From NCBI GenBank assembly GCA_945835885.1, contig CAMAJR010000006.1:1-42093 (forward strand): 42,093 nucleotides of DNA, given 5' to 3'. This stretch comes from an uncultured Alphaproteobacteria bacterium (GTDB lineage: Bacteria; Pseudomonadota; Alphaproteobacteria; RF32; CAG-239). The position numbers and the translations under genes are program-made. Numbering within the stretch: position 1 is the stretch's first letter; every line of letters starts with the position of its first letter. Of the stretch, positions 16,953 to 25,830 are shown piece after piece. Under the pieces are notes generated by a model that was given only the letters and a program-made list of their open reading frames with translations, was not told the DNA's origin and did no database searches.

Positions 16953-17849
16953 ATGAAAAAAATACTGTTAGCAGCCGTATTTACGGCAACTTTATTTTCC
17001 GCCGTTTCGGCACAGGCATATTTGCGTATGACAAAGCGTGACGGCGCTCTTACCGTGCAAGAGGCAACAACCGATGAAATTGTCGAAATTTTCGCACGCA
17101 ACAATTATGATGATTACACTAAAGAACGCGGAAGCTATCCGCGGATTTATATGGACCATATGCCGACCGATTGGAAAGACATTCAGGATAACGATGCGAA
17201 ACACCGCATTTTTATTCGGATTATGTTGCCGCTTGTTTTGAAAATTAATGAAGAAATTGCGCAAGAACGGAAAGTTCTGGAAGATTTACGCCTTAAATTC
17301 ATCAAAGAAAAACAACTGAGTATGAGCGAGGCATCTTTTTTGGAACAAAAAGCGCGCGAATATGATGCTTTTACGCATCTTAAAGGAGATGAACGCACAT
17401 TGAGTTTATTTCGTCAGCTGATGATTAAGGTTGATGCTGTGCCGCCGTCATTGATGATTGCCACGGCCGCAATTTATACAGATTGGGGAACCTCTCGTTT
17501 GGCGCTGACCGCAAACTCTTTGTATTTGGACGAAGTATGGTATGATGACCGCGGCGTTGTTCCGTTGGATGACCCGGACGCAAATTATCGCTACAAAGCG
17601 TATGAAAATTTGGCAGACTGCATCAGAGCGCGGGCTTTGTTGCTCAATTCGCACATCAACTACGACTATTTGCGCGAATCGCGTCGTTTGAGCCGTCAGA
17701 TGAAACGTCCGCCATACGGTGAGCAATTGGCCGCCAAAATGTTAAATGACAGTAACTTAAAAAATGTTGCCGGCTTAATTGATTACACTTTTACTTTCTA
17801 TAAACTGAACCGCACCGATTTTTTTCCGGAACTGCGTGACGCCAAATAG
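16953..17849 (+). CDS. Bax/FlgJ-type glucosaminidase-family protein, probable catalytic Glu lost
   Basis: 298 residues with a signal peptide (about 1-22, ending AQA), so periplasmic. The region 160-260 matches the Bax-type glucosaminidase fold (VPPSLMIATAAIYTDWGTSR). In active relatives the motif reads AAxESGWGTSR, with Glu as acid; here Tyr175 holds that place and SG is replaced by TD. The protein may bind rather than cut peptidoglycan. A helical insert (about 95-140) precedes the domain. It follows the Nfu gene with no gap. Confidence 0.75.
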   Translation: MKKILLAAVFTATLFSAVSAQAYLRMTKRDGALTVQEATTDEIVEIFARNNYDDYTKERGSYPRIYMDHMPTDWKDIQDNDAKHRIFIRIMLPLVLKINEEIAQERKVLEDLRLKFIKEKQLSMSEASFLEQKAREYDAFTHLKGDERTLSLFRQLMIKVDAVPPSLMIATAAIYTDWGTSRLALTANSLYLDEVWYDDRGVVPLDDPDANYRYKAYENLADCIRARALLLNSHINYDYLRESRRLSRQMKRPPYGEQLAAKMLNDSNLKNVAGLIDYTFTFYKLNRTDFFPELRDAK

Positions 17850-17882
17850 AATTAACATTCACACAAATCAGAGGGCAAACCG

Positions 17883-19541
17883 ATGTTCATCAGCTTGAAC
17901 AAAAAAATTATGTATAGCTTGTTTGCGTTTATGGCAATCTTGGCTGTTATCTTTTTTACGATTTTCTTTAATTTATATTCGCAAAAATTGCAAGATAATA
18001 TGAACTCCGTTTATATGCGCAACCAATATGTCGTCAGCTTATTAAACGATAACATCCGTTTGCGTCAAACGATGGCAACATTGGCTATTGAATATCCGAA
18101 AATTATGAATAACTCGGATTATATTAAAAACAGCAGCGAAATCAGCGCGGTGCAACAAGAATTGAGTAACGAGCGCAAACTCAATGACGAACTTTGGAAT
18201 AACTACAATAATAATAAAGAGGCCTTGGTTACCGGCGCCGAAATTGTTGCGGTAAGTTTAATCGTTGTGATGCTGTTGGTGTTTGTGCTGATACTGTTGC
18301 TTGATTATTGGGTTATTCGCCCGCTGCAAAAGATGATTGCGGTCAGCAACAACGTTTCGGCCGGCATATTTTCCGACCGTTTACCGATGCAAAAAAGTTC
18401 GTTGGCCAAAGATGAATTTGATATTTTGTATGCAACTTTTAATCAGATGCTTGATAACACGGAAGAAAATATCGAAAAAACAAAGCTGCGCGAAAAATTT
18501 TTACAACAGTTGATTGACGCAATCCCTGACGGAATCCGCGTGATTGATAAAAATTATAATGTGGTTATGGCCAATCGCTCTTTTTATAATGTAATAAAAT
18601 CTGATAAATCTTGTATCGGCGAGAAATGTTACAAAGCATACGGTTTTGAGTGCGACGGCTGTCCGCGCAGCCGTTATAATTGCCCGATACGCCATATTCA
18701 ATCGGAGCAAAAAGAATTTCATGCCATTCATGAGGTCGGCAAGCGCCCGCTGTATGTTAATGCCGATAAGTTGGTTTATGGAAAAAATCCCGATGACTAT
18801 TACATTATTGAAGCACTTCACGACTTGAGCCGTGATGTGCGCTTTTCACATCAGCAAAAAGTTTCATCGCTTGCGTTTTTATCAACATCTTTGGCGCATG
18901 AAATCAAAAATAATCTCGGCGCCATTCGTATGATTTTAGAAGGGATTTTAGACAGTTCGTATCAAAATGTTCCCGATGATGACGAACAAAAAAAATATTT
19001 GTTGATGGTGCATAAGCAATTGGTTGAAACGCTGCGAACACCGGAAAGGTTGTTAAAATTAGCGCAATATTCCGAACAGGACTTCGGCAAAATAGATGTG
19101 CCGAATGCCATTAAGGATATGTTGCTGATGATTGATTATGATGCCAAACACCGCGGAATTGCCGTCGAAACAAATATTGAATCGGACTTGAGTTTTGAAG
19201 GTAACGAATCCGATTTTAAGATGATTATATTGAATTTGGCTCAAAATGCGATTAAGGCAATGCCCGATGGCGGAATACTGACTATTTCCGGCAAAAACAG
19301 CGGTCGGTCGGTTGTTATTGACATCGCCGATACGGGTATCGGTATTGACAGCGAGCAAATTAAGCACATTTTCGAGCCGTTTTATTCCGCAAATTACAAA
19401 GAAAAAAGCTCCGGCTTAGGGTTGGCAATTGTCAGCAGTTTAGTCGAAAAACAGCTCGGCAAAATTTCGGTTAAAAGCAAATCTAATCAGGGAACGTGTT
19501 TTACGATTAAGTTTCCGCGCACCGGCCTTAAGAAAAAATAA
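17883..19541 (+). CDS. Membrane sensor histidine kinase with a cysteine-rich PAS domain, orphan
   Basis: 552 residues. Membrane segments at about 12-30 and 119-140 flank a short periplasmic loop; HAMP follows (about 142-195), then PAS (205-315), HisKA with phospho-acceptor His339 (SLAHEIKNN), and a HATPase domain (N-box NLAQNAIKAM, DTGIGI, GLGLAIV). The PAS carries five cysteines in the pattern C-x4-C-x7-C-x2-C-x6-C (244-267), suggesting metal, cluster or redox sensing. No response regulator is adjacent. GAGGG precedes the ATG. It is convergent with the CDF gene, 3 bp apart. Confidence 0.88.
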   Translation: MFISLNKKIMYSLFAFMAILAVIFFTIFFNLYSQKLQDNMNSVYMRNQYVVSLLNDNIRLRQTMATLAIEYPKIMNNSDYIKNSSEISAVQQELSNERKLNDELWNNYNNNKEALVTGAEIVAVSLIVVMLLVFVLILLLDYWVIRPLQKMIAVSNNVSAGIFSDRLPMQKSSLAKDEFDILYATFNQMLDNTEENIEKTKLREKFLQQLIDAIPDGIRVIDKNYNVVMANRSFYNVIKSDKSCIGEKCYKAYGFECDGCPRSRYNCPIRHIQSEQKEFHAIHEVGKRPLYVNADKLVYGKNPDDYYIIEALHDLSRDVRFSHQQKVSSLAFLSTSLAHEIKNNLGAIRMILEGILDSSYQNVPDDDEQKKYLLMVHKQLVETLRTPERLLKLAQYSEQDFGKIDVPNAIKDMLLMIDYDAKHRGIAVETNIESDLSFEGNESDFKMIILNLAQNAIKAMPDGGILTISGKNSGRSVVIDIADTGIGIDSEQIKHIFEPFYSANYKEKSSGLGLAIVSSLVEKQLGKISVKSKSNQGTCFTIKFPRTGLKKK

Positions 19542-19544
19542 GCA

Positions 19545-20495
19545 TCACAACGAGCATACGCCGGAAATATCGTTATCGAGGCGTTTTTCCTTTATGCCGA
19601 AAGGGTCTTGATGAATAATTATTTGTGCTTGAGGGTATAAGGCGATAATTTTATTTTCAGCTTTTTCAGAAAGTGCGTGCGCATGCAATAAAGTCAACTC
19701 ACCGTCAAACTCCAAGTGCATTTCGATAAACCAACGCGCTCCCGAAATGCGCGACCGAAAATCGTGACACCCTTTAACGCCCTCGATTGACATCACGGCA
19801 TCGATGATTTGCGCTTTAATGTTCGGGTCTATCTCTTTGTCGGTAATTTCTTCCAAAGCGCGTTTGGCAATTTTCCACGCCGTTATAATCAGATAAATTG
19901 AAATCATAACCGCGGCTGCCATATCCACCCACTTCCACCGGAACCAATGCACCGCCGTCAATGATACCAAAACAGCCGCATTTGCTGCCAAATCTATCCA
20001 ATAATGCTTGTTATCGGCCTCAATGGCTTGTGACGGAACACGCCGAAGCGTATATTTTTGATAACTGACTAAAATCAACGTCAGGATAACACTGACAATC
20101 ATAACACCTATACCTATGCCGGTTTGTTTTAGTATCACAGGGTGGCTGATTCGATATGCGGCATCATACAAAATAAAGAACGCCGAACCGCTGATAAATG
20201 CCGCTTGCACTAATGCACTGACGGCCTCTGCTCGTCCATAACCGTAGCGATGTTCGCAAGTCAGAGGTTTTTCGGCATAAATAACTGCGATTAACGTTAC
20301 CAAAGAGGAAATCACATCGGCTAAACTATCCGCCATCGATGACAGCACGGATAACGAGCCGGTTATGTATGCTGCCGCACTTTTAATAATCGTCAGAATA
20401 ATTGCTGTCGCAATACTGGCGTATGCCGCATTATTTTTTAAACGGCGTTGGTCATTTGATAATGTCAAGAAACTTCTCCATTTTTTCACTTTCAA
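19545..20495 (-). CDS. Cation diffusion facilitator (FieF/YiiP-like metal exporter)
   Basis: 316 residues with six membrane helices and a cytoplasmic C-terminal domain. It exports divalent metals (Zn, Fe, Cd class) in exchange for protons. The transport site D56, D60, H164 and D168 (DSLAD and HYWID) is the FieF pattern. The ATG at 20495 lies 44 bp inside the upstream gene. A TTG at 20468 with GGAGAAG just before it is an equally plausible start. It ends a minus-strand run of four overlapping genes. Confidence 0.9.
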   Translation of the reverse strand: MKVKKWRSFLTLSNDQRRLKNNAAYASIATAIILTIIKSAAAYITGSLSVLSSMADSLADVISSLVTLIAVIYAEKPLTCEHRYGYGRAEAVSALVQAAFISGSAFFILYDAAYRISHPVILKQTGIGIGVMIVSVILTLILVSYQKYTLRRVPSQAIEADNKHYWIDLAANAAVLVSLTAVHWFRWKWVDMAAAVMISIYLIITAWKIAKRALEEITDKEIDPNIKAQIIDAVMSIEGVKGCHDFRSRISGARWFIEMHLEFDGELTLLHAHALSEKAENKIIALYPQAQIIIHQDPFGIKEKRLDNDISGVCSL

Positions 20496-23400
20496 TTACA
20501 CATGCTTTACCATTTAAATATTCGGCAAGCAATTTCAAATGCGGATTTTTGTTGTTTTCATCAAAAGTGTAAGTTACATAGCTCATTTCACCATCTTTAT
20601 AAAAGGACAACTCTGCTTTATTATTATCTTCGATTTTGAATTTTATGGTTGCCAAAGCATCTTTGTGCGGGTCGTCAATAACTTTTTCATACGGTGTATT
20701 TAAGAGCAAACGCATCAGATTGACCATATATTGCTTCATAAAGATATTATCAACATCGTCCGTCGGCCGTCCAAAGCGTAAATCCCACAAATGAGAATAT
20801 GTCCAATAGTGCCAATCCAAATCCATACTCACGAAATCGGCACTGATTTCCCATACTTGGAACTGGTCATCAAAGCGCATATACGCCGCCTTTCCGCCAC
20901 GTCCGATATCAATGTCAATATCGCCTAAGTTAAAACTTTGAACAACGTTTTCGCCAGCCGTTACCGTAACTCTGACAACATCGGAATTTTTATCTTCTAT
21001 CGGCAATAAATTAAACATAGCCAAATTCTCGGCCTTGTCGCTTTTTCGCGCAAAATAGCGCGCGTCGGCAAGCGTTGTCAGCAGTCGGCGTATCCGCTCT
21101 TGATAAACCGGCAAATCAGGCATTTCTTTTAAGTGCCATTGATTGTCTTTTAGTTCAAAAGTCAGCTGTTTTTTATTTGTTTGCAACGCAATCCGGTCGA
21201 TTTCATTGAGGTGATTCTTAAATTCCGGAAAAACCAACTTATTTTCATAGGCATCAACACTGCTGTAATTAACAACATATACCGAAATTGCCGACAACAA
21301 CAAAACAACCGCCGCACTCGCCCCCAAAGTCAATAAACGTTTGTTAACCTGTAACGGCGCACTTTTGATGCGTTTGCGCCGCAAGATTTTCATTAAATAC
21401 ACAACCACCAAAATACTGCCGAAAATCAGCGGAAGCAGCCAAATATTTAAAAATGCGATACGCGAAGCGATTTGTTCGATATTCTTATATGCTTGATAAC
21501 GTAAATCGCTCAAACGTTGGCGAAACTCGTCCAAACGCGTGCGAATTTTTGCCAAAGCGGCCAATTCGTCCGGTGTAAAGTTTTCGCGATTTTCAAATTC
21601 TTTTTTCGCCCAAACTTCTTTAACGGCATTTTTGGCCGCATCAACTTCCTCAAAGATTTTCATTTCTTCCTGCTTATATTGTAAAGCATTAAGGCGACGC
21701 ATAATTTCTATGCCATCGAATCCGCGATTGAGCGCTCTTTTACCGCGTAAGCCCAGAAGTGCATCTTGCTGAGTCAGATAATCAACGGCATTAAGTAAGA
21801 AATTCGCACTGTCAAACACTGCCGTCACATACTCACTTTTCAAAAGATGAACCTTTTTCATCCAAAATTGGTCATACAGAAAGTCCGAATCCGCAATCGC
21901 AATAATATCAAACGGGCGGTCTTTTTCCAAACTTATGATTTCGGCCGCCAATATTTTTTGATTGTTATCAACTTCAAAATCCTGCAAAATCTCTTGCGGA
22001 TTTTTCCCTTTAATAACAACATCTGACGGAATAAGCTCAGAAAGCATACTGGCACGCATCAGCGGATAAAAAATAATTTTCTTCTCTTTATAAGCATCCA
22101 AATCAGGCACAATTACGGAGGCGGACGTGAACATAATTTCGTGCAGATTACGCGTTACGGGATGTTCCGGATTCATATCTTCGTGCTGAATTTTGAACTG
22201 AATCACATCTTGTGAAAATGCCGGATTTTGCGTGTAGTTCTCCGTTGCGTCAACCGTAACCGAATTTTTCAAGTCGGCAACCACATAATCCGGATAAAGT
22301 TTGATACGCCAAAATTGTTCCAGCTCGCCAATGTCGGAAGGTTGCGGATACGCAGCCGGAGAATAAAGACGTTCCGCTTCGTTGGCCGGATCGAGAATCA
22401 AAATGATTTTACCGACATTACGCGTAAATTCTTTGATTTTTTCAATCATTTCTTTTGAAAGATTTTTCGGATAAAACAGCATCAGAACATCAAATTGATA
22501 GTCATCAAAATCTTTCGGTTCTTTAATCTCGTGCAAACGATACTCTTTATTGAGCATACGCACAATTTCCCATGTATCGCCGAAAATCATACTGCTGTCT
22601 GCCGAACTTTTACCGTAAATCGAAGTGCCGGACAAAATGCCGATGGTTTTACGTTTATGCCCGAGCTGATGGATTTTGGTCGTAATATCTTGTTCAAGCC
22701 GTCCGTATTGGTCTTGTGCAAAAAACGGAATAACTTCTTTGTTTTGTAAAGTGTCTTCTACCGTCATACCAAACAACGCCGTCTGATTAAGGTCAACCAG
22801 CGGAATCAGCTGCACACCGTCGGCAATTGCCACATCTTCCTCATGTCCCAAAAACTTTGGATAATATATTTTGTAGTCAAATTTTCCGTTAGATAGTCCT
22901 TTGTATTTATGCAATAAAATCCGGATAGAATTGAATTGTTCACGCAATTCCGGATTACGCTGTTCCAAAATCGGCGAAAAATATAACCGCGCCAAAACCG
23001 GCTCTTGCAAATTTTTTAAAATCTTTTTGGTATCATCGGTCAAAGTCCAATTTTTATCCTGAGTGCCGTCATATTGAATATCCGAGGTTAAATTGTTGGC
23101 CAAAATATTGACACCGAAAAAAATCAGCAGCAACAAAAACCACGCAATAATGCTATACGCTCGGTTTGTTGATTTGAGCCACCCCGAAGTTCCGGCGGTT
23201 TTAAAATTGATAATCAGAACGGAGGTATAATTGCCGAATATAATCAATGACAGCAAAAAAATAACATCACGCAGTTCCAACAAACCGTATGTCAGATTGT
23301 TAAAATGCGTTATAAAGCTGAATGAGGCAATTACGTCTACCAGAGTGTCCGGCAAAAACAAACGGCAAAAAGACAGCACATACTCTATACCGCTCCAAAA

Positions 23401-23922
23401 AAACAGCAAATTAACAATCACGGCTAAAACCAGAGCAATAATCTGATTTTTAGTCAATGCCGACATTGTTTGTGAAACGGCAAGCATACAACCGGCCAAA
23501 ACAAAGCTTCCGCAATAACCCATAAAAATTACAAAGTTGTCCGGCTTGCCTAATATATTGATTGTCAGCCAAAACGGCATTGTTAAAATCAGCGCCAACC
23601 CGCAAAATGTCCAAGCGGCAAAAAATTTGCCGAGCACCAGCTGCATAACGGAAATCGGTTGCGTCACGATTTGCACAATCGTTTTCGTATGAAATTCTTC
23701 TGCCCACAAACGCATGGATATTCCCGGAATAAACAATAAATACAGCCATGGTTGGAACTCGAACATAGCTTGCAAATCGGCCTGACCTCGATTAAAAAAA
23801 TCGCCGAAATAAACGGCAAACGACGCATTCAAAATGACAAAGCAAAACAAATAAACATACGCGAGAGGCGATACAAAATAACGAATCAGTTCGTTTTTGG
23901 CAACGGTCAGAATTTTATTCAT
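20452..23922 (-). CDS. Fused ABC-2 permease / GldG-like / DUF4340 protein
   Basis: 1156 residues in three parts. Residues 1-285 are an ABC-2 type permease with about seven membrane helices (GldF-like). Residues 290-860 are a GldG-like extracytoplasmic ABC auxiliary domain (intrinsic part around YFSPILEQRNPELREQFNSI), ending in a membrane segment near 830-855. After a second segment (about 868-890), residues 900-1156 match DUF4340 (QLTFELKDNQWHLKEM). In other bacteria these are two or three genes beside a GldA-like ATPase; here the ATPase gene overlaps upstream by 8 bp. Outside Bacteroidetes the substrate is unknown; gliding should not be inferred. Confidence 0.85.
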   Translation of the reverse strand: MNKILTVAKNELIRYFVSPLAYVYLFCFVILNASFAVYFGDFFNRGQADLQAMFEFQPWLYLLFIPGISMRLWAEEFHTKTIVQIVTQPISVMQLVLGKFFAAWTFCGLALILTMPFWLTINILGKPDNFVIFMGYCGSFVLAGCMLAVSQTMSALTKNQIIALVLAVIVNLLFFWSGIEYVLSFCRLFLPDTLVDVIASFSFITHFNNLTYGLLELRDVIFLLSLIIFGNYTSVLIINFKTAGTSGWLKSTNRAYSIIAWFLLLLIFFGVNILANNLTSDIQYDGTQDKNWTLTDDTKKILKNLQEPVLARLYFSPILEQRNPELREQFNSIRILLHKYKGLSNGKFDYKIYYPKFLGHEEDVAIADGVQLIPLVDLNQTALFGMTVEDTLQNKEVIPFFAQDQYGRLEQDITTKIHQLGHKRKTIGILSGTSIYGKSSADSSMIFGDTWEIVRMLNKEYRLHEIKEPKDFDDYQFDVLMLFYPKNLSKEMIEKIKEFTRNVGKIILILDPANEAERLYSPAAYPQPSDIGELEQFWRIKLYPDYVVADLKNSVTVDATENYTQNPAFSQDVIQFKIQHEDMNPEHPVTRNLHEIMFTSASVIVPDLDAYKEKKIIFYPLMRASMLSELIPSDVVIKGKNPQEILQDFEVDNNQKILAAEIISLEKDRPFDIIAIADSDFLYDQFWMKKVHLLKSEYVTAVFDSANFLLNAVDYLTQQDALLGLRGKRALNRGFDGIEIMRRLNALQYKQEEMKIFEEVDAAKNAVKEVWAKKEFENRENFTPDELAALAKIRTRLDEFRQRLSDLRYQAYKNIEQIASRIAFLNIWLLPLIFGSILVVVYLMKILRRKRIKSAPLQVNKRLLTLGASAAVVLLLSAISVYVVNYSSVDAYENKLVFPEFKNHLNEIDRIALQTNKKQLTFELKDNQWHLKEMPDLPVYQERIRRLLTTLADARYFARKSDKAENLAMFNLLPIEDKNSDVVRVTVTAGENVVQSFNLGDIDIDIGRGGKAAYMRFDDQFQVWEISADFVSMDLDWHYWTYSHLWDLRFGRPTDDVDNIFMKQYMVNLMRLLLNTPYEKVIDDPHKDALATIKFKIEDNNKAELSFYKDGEMSYVTYTFDENNKNPHLKLLAEYLNGKACVIESEKMEKFLDIIK

Positions 23923-24652
23923 TGATATTCTCCTTTGCGGTCAATTTGCGGAATGCCTCGGCAATTGTTTTCGTCGCGGTTTGTTTCAATAACGCTTTCA
24001 AATCACCGTCGGCTTTGATTTTTCCCTTATCCAAAACAATGATGCGATTACAAACGGTTTCGGCTTCTTCCAATAAATGCGTCGAAATAATAATCGTTTT
24101 ATCATCGGACATTTGCTTAATCAGCTTGCGAATATAATCTTTTTGGTTCGGGTCCAAGCCGTCTGTCGGTTCATCTAAAAGCAAAAGGGGCGGATTGCTT
24201 AAAATACTTTGCGCAAAACCGACACGACGTTGATAACCTTTAGAGAGCGTATCAACTTTTTGCGTCATTACATCGGTAATGTTCGCCGTTTCGGCAACTT
24301 TCTGCACCGCGTCCTTTTTAAGCCCGCGCAATTCAGCCATATAGCACAAAAAACGCTTAACGCTTAAGTCAGCGTAAAGCGGCGCACCTTCAGGCAAAAA
24401 ACCAATATTTTCTTTGGCAAAAATCGGAAAATCGGCAATATCCTTGCCCAACACTTTGATTTTGCCTGAGGTCGGTGCCAAATAACCGGAAATCATATTC
24501 ATTAAAGTCGATTTTCCGGCACCGTTCGGCCCCAAAAGCGCAATAACTTCTCCGGTCTTTGCTTCAAAATTCAAATTATCAGACGCTTTTAATTCGCCGT
24601 AATTTTTGCATAATTTTTCTACTTTAAGTATTGTTTTTTCAGATTTTTTCAT
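23915..24652 (-). CDS. ABC transporter ATPase (GldA/CcmA-like)
   Basis: 245 residues. Walker A GPNGAGKST at 41-49, signature LSKGY (a common variant of LSGGQ in this subfamily), Walker B LLLLDEPTDGLDP and the switch His in STHLLEEAE are present. It energises the fused permease encoded downstream, whose start overlaps its stop by 8 bp. Its own start overlaps the end of the AnmK-like gene by 14 bp, implying co-translation. Confidence 0.92.
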   Translation of the reverse strand: MKKSEKTILKVEKLCKNYGELKASDNLNFEAKTGEVIALLGPNGAGKSTLMNMISGYLAPTSGKIKVLGKDIADFPIFAKENIGFLPEGAPLYADLSVKRFLCYMAELRGLKKDAVQKVAETANITDVMTQKVDTLSKGYQRRVGFAQSILSNPPLLLLDEPTDGLDPNQKDYIRKLIKQMSDDKTIIISTHLLEEAETVCNRIIVLDKGKIKADGDLKALLKQTATKTIAEAFRKLTAKENINE

Positions 24653-25742
24653 AGATTTCTCCTCCGCTCAGCGGTTCAAACGCACCGGTTGTTGTCGGAT
24701 AAGTCAGCGGCATTCCGTAAAGGCGCCGCACGGTATTAAACGCGGTTGATTGCGCTCCGACAGCGTCCAAACTCGAATTAAGCCGGTTTATCGGTTGCAC
24801 TTCGCGAGGTGCAAAATTTTGCTTAATATGGCGCAACAATGTCGGATTTTTGACGCCGGCACCACATATAAAAATATTTGCCGGTATTTTCGGTAAAAAG
24901 TCAAATGCCGCCTGATATATCGCCTCGGCAATAAAGGTTGTGGCCGTTGCGGCACCGTCTTCCAAAGATAATCCCTCCAAATGCTCTTTTTTATCGGCAA
25001 AGCACAGAATATCCAATGCTTTCGGCGGATTTTTTTTCAAAATCTTATGACGCAACAATGATTCGACAATTTGCATATCCGCTTTGCCCGTTACCGCCAA
25101 TTTTCCGTTATAATCGGTCTGCATATTGGCGTGGCGAAAAACCCAATCCTCAATCATAGCCATTCCAGGTGCGCAGTCAAACGCCGTCAATTCGCCCGTT
25201 TGCCCCAAATAAATCAAGCTGCTGACTGCGTCAACAATGATAAACAGTGCCGGTTTTTCCGCCGCCTGCCCCAAATAGTTGATAAATGCCGGTGAAAGCG
25301 GTGACGCCTGTCCGCCCGCAAGTAAATCGGCGCGATGAAAGTGTGTCACAATATTTTGCCCGATTTCGCGTGCCAAAACGCGCCCGTCCTCAAGCTGATA
25401 CGAACATTTTTCTTCGGGATTGCTGAACAATGTCAGCCCGTCTATCCCATAGCAATCCACTTTTTCATCGGCAATAAATTCCTTAATCTCTTTGGCATAA
25501 AAGCAACTGATTTTTTCACGCAACACCTGCACGTCGGTATTGGCACCGAGCATTTCATAAGTCCACCCGCGCCGAGATATGAGTGTTCGAATATCCACAC
25601 ACAATTCTTCGGGATAATGCACCGTCTGCGTTTTGATAAATTGCTGCACATCAACGCCGTCGGTTGCCACAAGCGCCAAATCAACCGAGTTAAGCGAGGC
25701 GTTTCCGTATAAACCGAGGGCATTTAAACTTTTTATAATCAT
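24639..25742 (-). CDS. anmK: Divergent anhydro-N-acetylmuramic acid kinase (AnmK family)
   Basis: 367 residues, the usual AnmK length. AnmK opens and phosphorylates anhydroMurNAc in murein recycling. The segment HFHRADLLAGGQASPLSPAF (134-153) is clearly AnmK, and divergence from tyrS is typical of alphaproteobacteria. Several canonical motifs are altered: GTSLDGVD becomes GNASLNSVD (13-21), GSHGQT becomes GIDGLT (99-104), and DTGPGN becomes DCAPGM (189-194, Asp189 kept). Activity is doubtful; it may have changed substrate. It overlaps the ABC ATPase gene. Confidence 0.8.
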   Translation of the reverse strand: MIIKSLNALGLYGNASLNSVDLALVATDGVDVQQFIKTQTVHYPEELCVDIRTLISRRGWTYEMLGANTDVQVLREKISCFYAKEIKEFIADEKVDCYGIDGLTLFSNPEEKCSYQLEDGRVLAREIGQNIVTHFHRADLLAGGQASPLSPAFINYLGQAAEKPALFIIVDAVSSLIYLGQTGELTAFDCAPGMAMIEDWVFRHANMQTDYNGKLAVTGKADMQIVESLLRHKILKKNPPKALDILCFADKKEHLEGLSLEDGAATATTFIAEAIYQAAFDFLPKIPANIFICGAGVKNPTLLRHIKQNFAPREVQPINRLNSSLDAVGAQSTAFNTVRRLYGMPLTYPTTTGAFEPLSGGEIYEKI

Positions 25743-25830
25743 TAAAAATTAAATCCTGTTGCATTGATAAAATATTATGCTACTATACGTTAAAAATTAG
25801 TATAAATCCAATGAGGACAAAGGAAAAACA

